The notes under the pieces were generated by a model. It was not told the DNA's origin. It worked only from the letters and a program-made list of their open reading frames with translations, and ran no database searches. A DNA stretch of 64,000 nucleotides, taken from positions 62,001 to 126,000 of the forward strand of contig CAVQQQ010000010.1 of assembly GCA_963715025.1 (NCBI GenBank), read 5' to 3'. This stretch comes from DASSJT01 sp963715025 (GTDB taxonomy: Bacteria > Actinomycetota > Actinomycetes > Actinomycetales > Dermatophilaceae). The translations under genes were made by a program, and so were the position numbers. Positions 61,248-64,000 of the stretch are shown piece after piece. Position 1 is the first letter of the stretch. Each line of letters begins with the position of its first letter.

Positions 61248-61251
<4 letters not shown>
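60361..61251 (+). CDS. modB: Molybdate ABC transporter permease
   Basis: A 296-residue permease. An unusually long Pro/Arg-rich cytoplasmic N-terminus (~45 residues, RGPDRRRDLPPGSPSPAGRR) precedes about six helices. The EAA-type loop that contacts the ATPase is VDPRFDDVAATLGASPWRTF followed by VAVPMAAPGV, and the LGEFGATITFAGNFPGRTQT segment is diagnostic of ModB. GTG 60361-60363 overlaps the modA stop; an internal start nearer helix 1 would remove the basic tail and cannot be excluded. Confidence 0.92.
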
Positions 61252-62372
<1,121 letters not shown>

Positions 62373-62458
62373 GAGGCGCGTTGGTGGCCACCTGGCCCGT
62401 GGCCCCAGGCGCCACCCGGCCGCCGTTGGCCCGGGGCAATGCGTGGACGTCCTACTAC

Positions 62459-62464
62459 TACCCT
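62459..62464 (+). promoter_or_regulatory. Leaderless -10 box TACCCT
   Basis: TACCCT at -12 to -7 before the ATG at 62471. It is identical in sequence and spacing to the box before the DUF2530 gene. Confidence 0.55.
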
Positions 62465-62470
62465 TGCCCC

Positions 62471-63634
62471 ATGCCAGCGACGAGGCTGATGCCCACCGAG
62501 GAAGGTCAGGACCTCATTGACCTGACTCGCGAGATCTGCGACAAGGAGCTGCGGCCCCAGGTCGACGAGGCCGAGGCGCTGGCCGCCAGGGAGCCGGGCC
62601 TGCCGCGCGAGGTGTTCCGGACACTCGGCCGCGCCGGCCTGCTGTCGCTCCCCTACCCGGAGGAGTTTGGCGGGGGCGCACAGCCCTACGAGGTCTACCT
62701 CCAGGTGGTGGAGGAGATCGCGAGCGCCTGGATGAGCGTGGCCGTCGGAGTCTCCGTGCACTCCCTGACCTGCTTCCCCGTCGCGCAGTTCGGGTCGGAG
62801 GAGCAGAGGGAAGCGCTCCTGCCGGGAATGCTGGGCGGCGAGCAGCTCGGCGCCTACTGCCTGTCCGAGCCGCTGTCGGGGTCGGATATCGCGTCTATGA
62901 CGACGCGCGCGGCGCGCAGTGGCGACGGCACGGCATACAGCATCAAGGGCCGCAAGGCCTGGATCTCGCACGCCGGCCACGCTGACTTCTACACCACCTT
63001 CGTGCGCACGTCCGACGAGGGCGGACGCGGCCTGTCCTGCTTCGTCGTCCCGGCCGAGGCCACGGGCATCACGTTCGGCGCACCTGAGAAGAAGATGGGG
63101 CTGCACTGCGACACGGTCCGCGAGGTGATGTTCGACGGCGTGGTCGTGGGCGCCGAACGCAGGATCGGCAGCGAAGGCCAGGGCATGGCGATGGCCCTTT
63201 CGGCGCTCGATGCTGGTCGCCTTGGAATTGCCGCTGCCGCAACGGGATTGGCCCAGTCCGCACTCGACCTCGCGACCAGCTACGCCAAGGAGCGGCGCCA
63301 GTTCGGGCGTGCCATCGCCGAGCACCAGGGACTCGCCTTCATGCTCGCCGACATGGAGGCGGCCGTGACCAGCTCGCGGGCCGCCTATCTCCATGCCGCC
63401 CGGCTGAAAGACGCAGGCCGGGCCTACTCCAAGGAGGCTGCCGTCGCCAAGCTGGTGTGCACCGACAGCTCTATGCGGGTGACCACCGACGCGGTGCAGG
63501 TGCTCGGCGGCGCGGGCTACACGCAGGACTTCCCCGCCGAGCGCTATCTCCGCGAGGCAAAGGTGACCCAGATCTTCGAGGGCACCAACCAGATCCAGCG
63601 GCTGGTCATCAGTCGCCAGCTGTTGCGCGGCTGA
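62471..63634 (+). CDS. Acyl-CoA dehydrogenase
   Basis: FAD-dependent enzyme introducing the 2,3-double bond of an acyl-CoA. The 387-residue protein has LRPQVDEAEALAAREPGLPR at the N-terminus, YCLSEPLSGSDIASMTTRAA (FAD/substrate loop), KAWISHAGHADFYTTFVRT, RRQFGRAIAEHQGLAFMLAD, VQVLGGAGYTQDFPAERYLR, and IFEGTNQIQRLVISRQLL with the catalytic-position Glu used by short/medium-chain enzymes. ATG 62471 is fixed by the leaderless box. An SDR dehydrogenase follows 21 bp later, so a beta-oxidation or branched-chain catabolic unit is likely. Confidence 0.93.
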   Translation: MPATRLMPTEEGQDLIDLTREICDKELRPQVDEAEALAAREPGLPREVFRTLGRAGLLSLPYPEEFGGGAQPYEVYLQVVEEIASAWMSVAVGVSVHSLTCFPVAQFGSEEQREALLPGMLGGEQLGAYCLSEPLSGSDIASMTTRAARSGDGTAYSIKGRKAWISHAGHADFYTTFVRTSDEGGRGLSCFVVPAEATGITFGAPEKKMGLHCDTVREVMFDGVVVGAERRIGSEGQGMAMALSALDAGRLGIAAAATGLAQSALDLATSYAKERRQFGRAIAEHQGLAFMLADMEAAVTSSRAAYLHAARLKDAGRAYSKEAAVAKLVCTDSSMRVTTDAVQVLGGAGYTQDFPAERYLREAKVTQIFEGTNQIQRLVISRQLLRG

Positions 63635-63655
63635 CCAACAGAGAGGCGAATCCCG

Positions 63656-64000
63656 TTGCAGATCAACGAATCCACCGTCGCTGTCGTGACCGGGGGCGGC
63701 TCCGGCCTCGGTGAGGCGACCGTCCGCCGGCTGCACGCCTCCGGCGCCAGCGTCGTTATCGTCGACCTCGCGAGCTCGGGCGCGGCCAACGTCGCAGAGG
63801 AGCTCGGTGACGGGGTGCGGTTCGTGCCCGGGGATGTGCGCGACGAGGCACGGGTGCAGGCTGCGGTCGACGCGGCCCGCGACCTCGGCGACCTGCGCAT
63901 CGCAGTCACCTGCGCCGGCATCGCCACCCCGGGGCGCATCCTGGGCAAGCGGGGGCCGCTGGCGCTGGGCACGTTCAAACAGGTCATCGAGGTCAACCTC
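63656..64000 (+). CDS. Short-chain dehydrogenase (3-hydroxyacyl-CoA dehydrogenase type 2-like), 5' part
   Basis: The first 115 codons of an SDR, cut by the window end. It has the cofactor loop VVTGGGSGLGEATVRRL, Asp in VVIVDLASSG (NAD-type specificity), GDVRDEARVQAAVDAARDLG, and VTCAGIATPGRILGKRGPLA leading to FKQVIEVNL. The insert after the CAG motif is typical of HSD17B10-like 3-hydroxyacyl-CoA dehydrogenases, and the acyl-CoA dehydrogenase just upstream fits that role. The start appears to be TTG (63656-63658) with AGAGGCG upstream. Confidence 0.88.
   Translation, partial: MQINESTVAVVTGGGSGLGEATVRRLHASGASVVIVDLASSGAANVAEELGDGVRFVPGDVRDEARVQAAVDAARDLGDLRIAVTCAGIATPGRILGKRGPLALGTFKQVIEVNL

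Overview
The window is chromosomal DNA of a high-GC (about 70% by eye) Gram-positive actinobacterium. The evidence is the density of overlapping GTGA/ATGA gene junctions, frequent GTG starts, many apparently leaderless genes, and actinobacterial families (DUF3027, DUF2530, DUF3263, DUF4031, WXG100, Helicase_C_3 next to an XPB-like helicase, tandem CIRCE before groEL). The gene mix would suit Micrococcales/Intrasporangiaceae, but that placement is an inference. I see no rRNA, tRNA, insertion sequence, prophage or CRISPR array.

Layout. 1-5068: minus-strand V/A-type ATPase operon (stalk G/H-like, C, I, K, F, E, start of A; B and D would lie off the left edge). 5087-9208: minus-strand PadR regulator, DHA2 drug exporter, pentapeptide-repeat protein and second MFS exporter. 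9357-12914: citrate synthase, an AbiEi/DUF559-type protein bracketed by two related palindromes, and phosphoserine aminotransferase. 13315-15190: MarR-MFS operon ending in a coupled 28-residue membrane peptide. 15281-20432: M13 peptidase, AzgA-type purine permease, DUF2530, DUF3027 and a cold-shock protein. 20607-27281: MFS, aldose-1-epimerase, a membrane protein, a helicase-associated protein and HMG-CoA lyase. 27412-34771: a frameshifted Pro/Gln-rich membrane protein, XPB-like helicase, a frameshifted lipoprotein, a MazEF pair with an 11-bp tandem-repeat operator, and a two-component system followed by HtrA. 34898-41533: a 5'-truncated epimerase, HelD-like ATPase, DUF2339 protein, HD phosphohydrolase, DUF4031-Nudix fusion and an orphan WXG100 protein. 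41808-48918: MacB-like ABC exporter, frameshifted PhoD-like phosphatase and groEL with two CIREs (CIRCE elements). 48973-57537: VOC protein, frameshifted secreted metallopeptidase, frameshifted M48-like protease, P1 peptidase, DUF3263, PLP decarboxylase, and a HAD phosphatase coupled to a 25-residue peptide. 57633-64000: uracil-DNA glycosylase, SGNH hydrolase, a mopR-modABC molybdate cluster, acyl-CoA dehydrogenase and the start of an SDR.

Two window-wide signals stand out. First, the octamer GTATGCCG (or its complement CGGCATAC) occurs at least 46 times, roughly 20 times chance for this composition. It occurs in both orientations and in all reading frames, where it forces rare codons (TAT, ATA, GCA, CAT), so the DNA word itself appears to be selected. 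Its spacing (about one per 1.4 kb) resembles DNA-uptake-type words, and it is absent from the ATPase operon. Second, five otherwise well-conserved genes carry one or two single-base frameshifts, which means either recent decay or consensus errors.

Functional links: the ATPase genes form one translationally coupled complex. The MprAB/PepD-like two-component system plus HtrA looks like an envelope-stress module. The molybdate regulator sits directly in front of its transporter, with a palindrome over the promoter.
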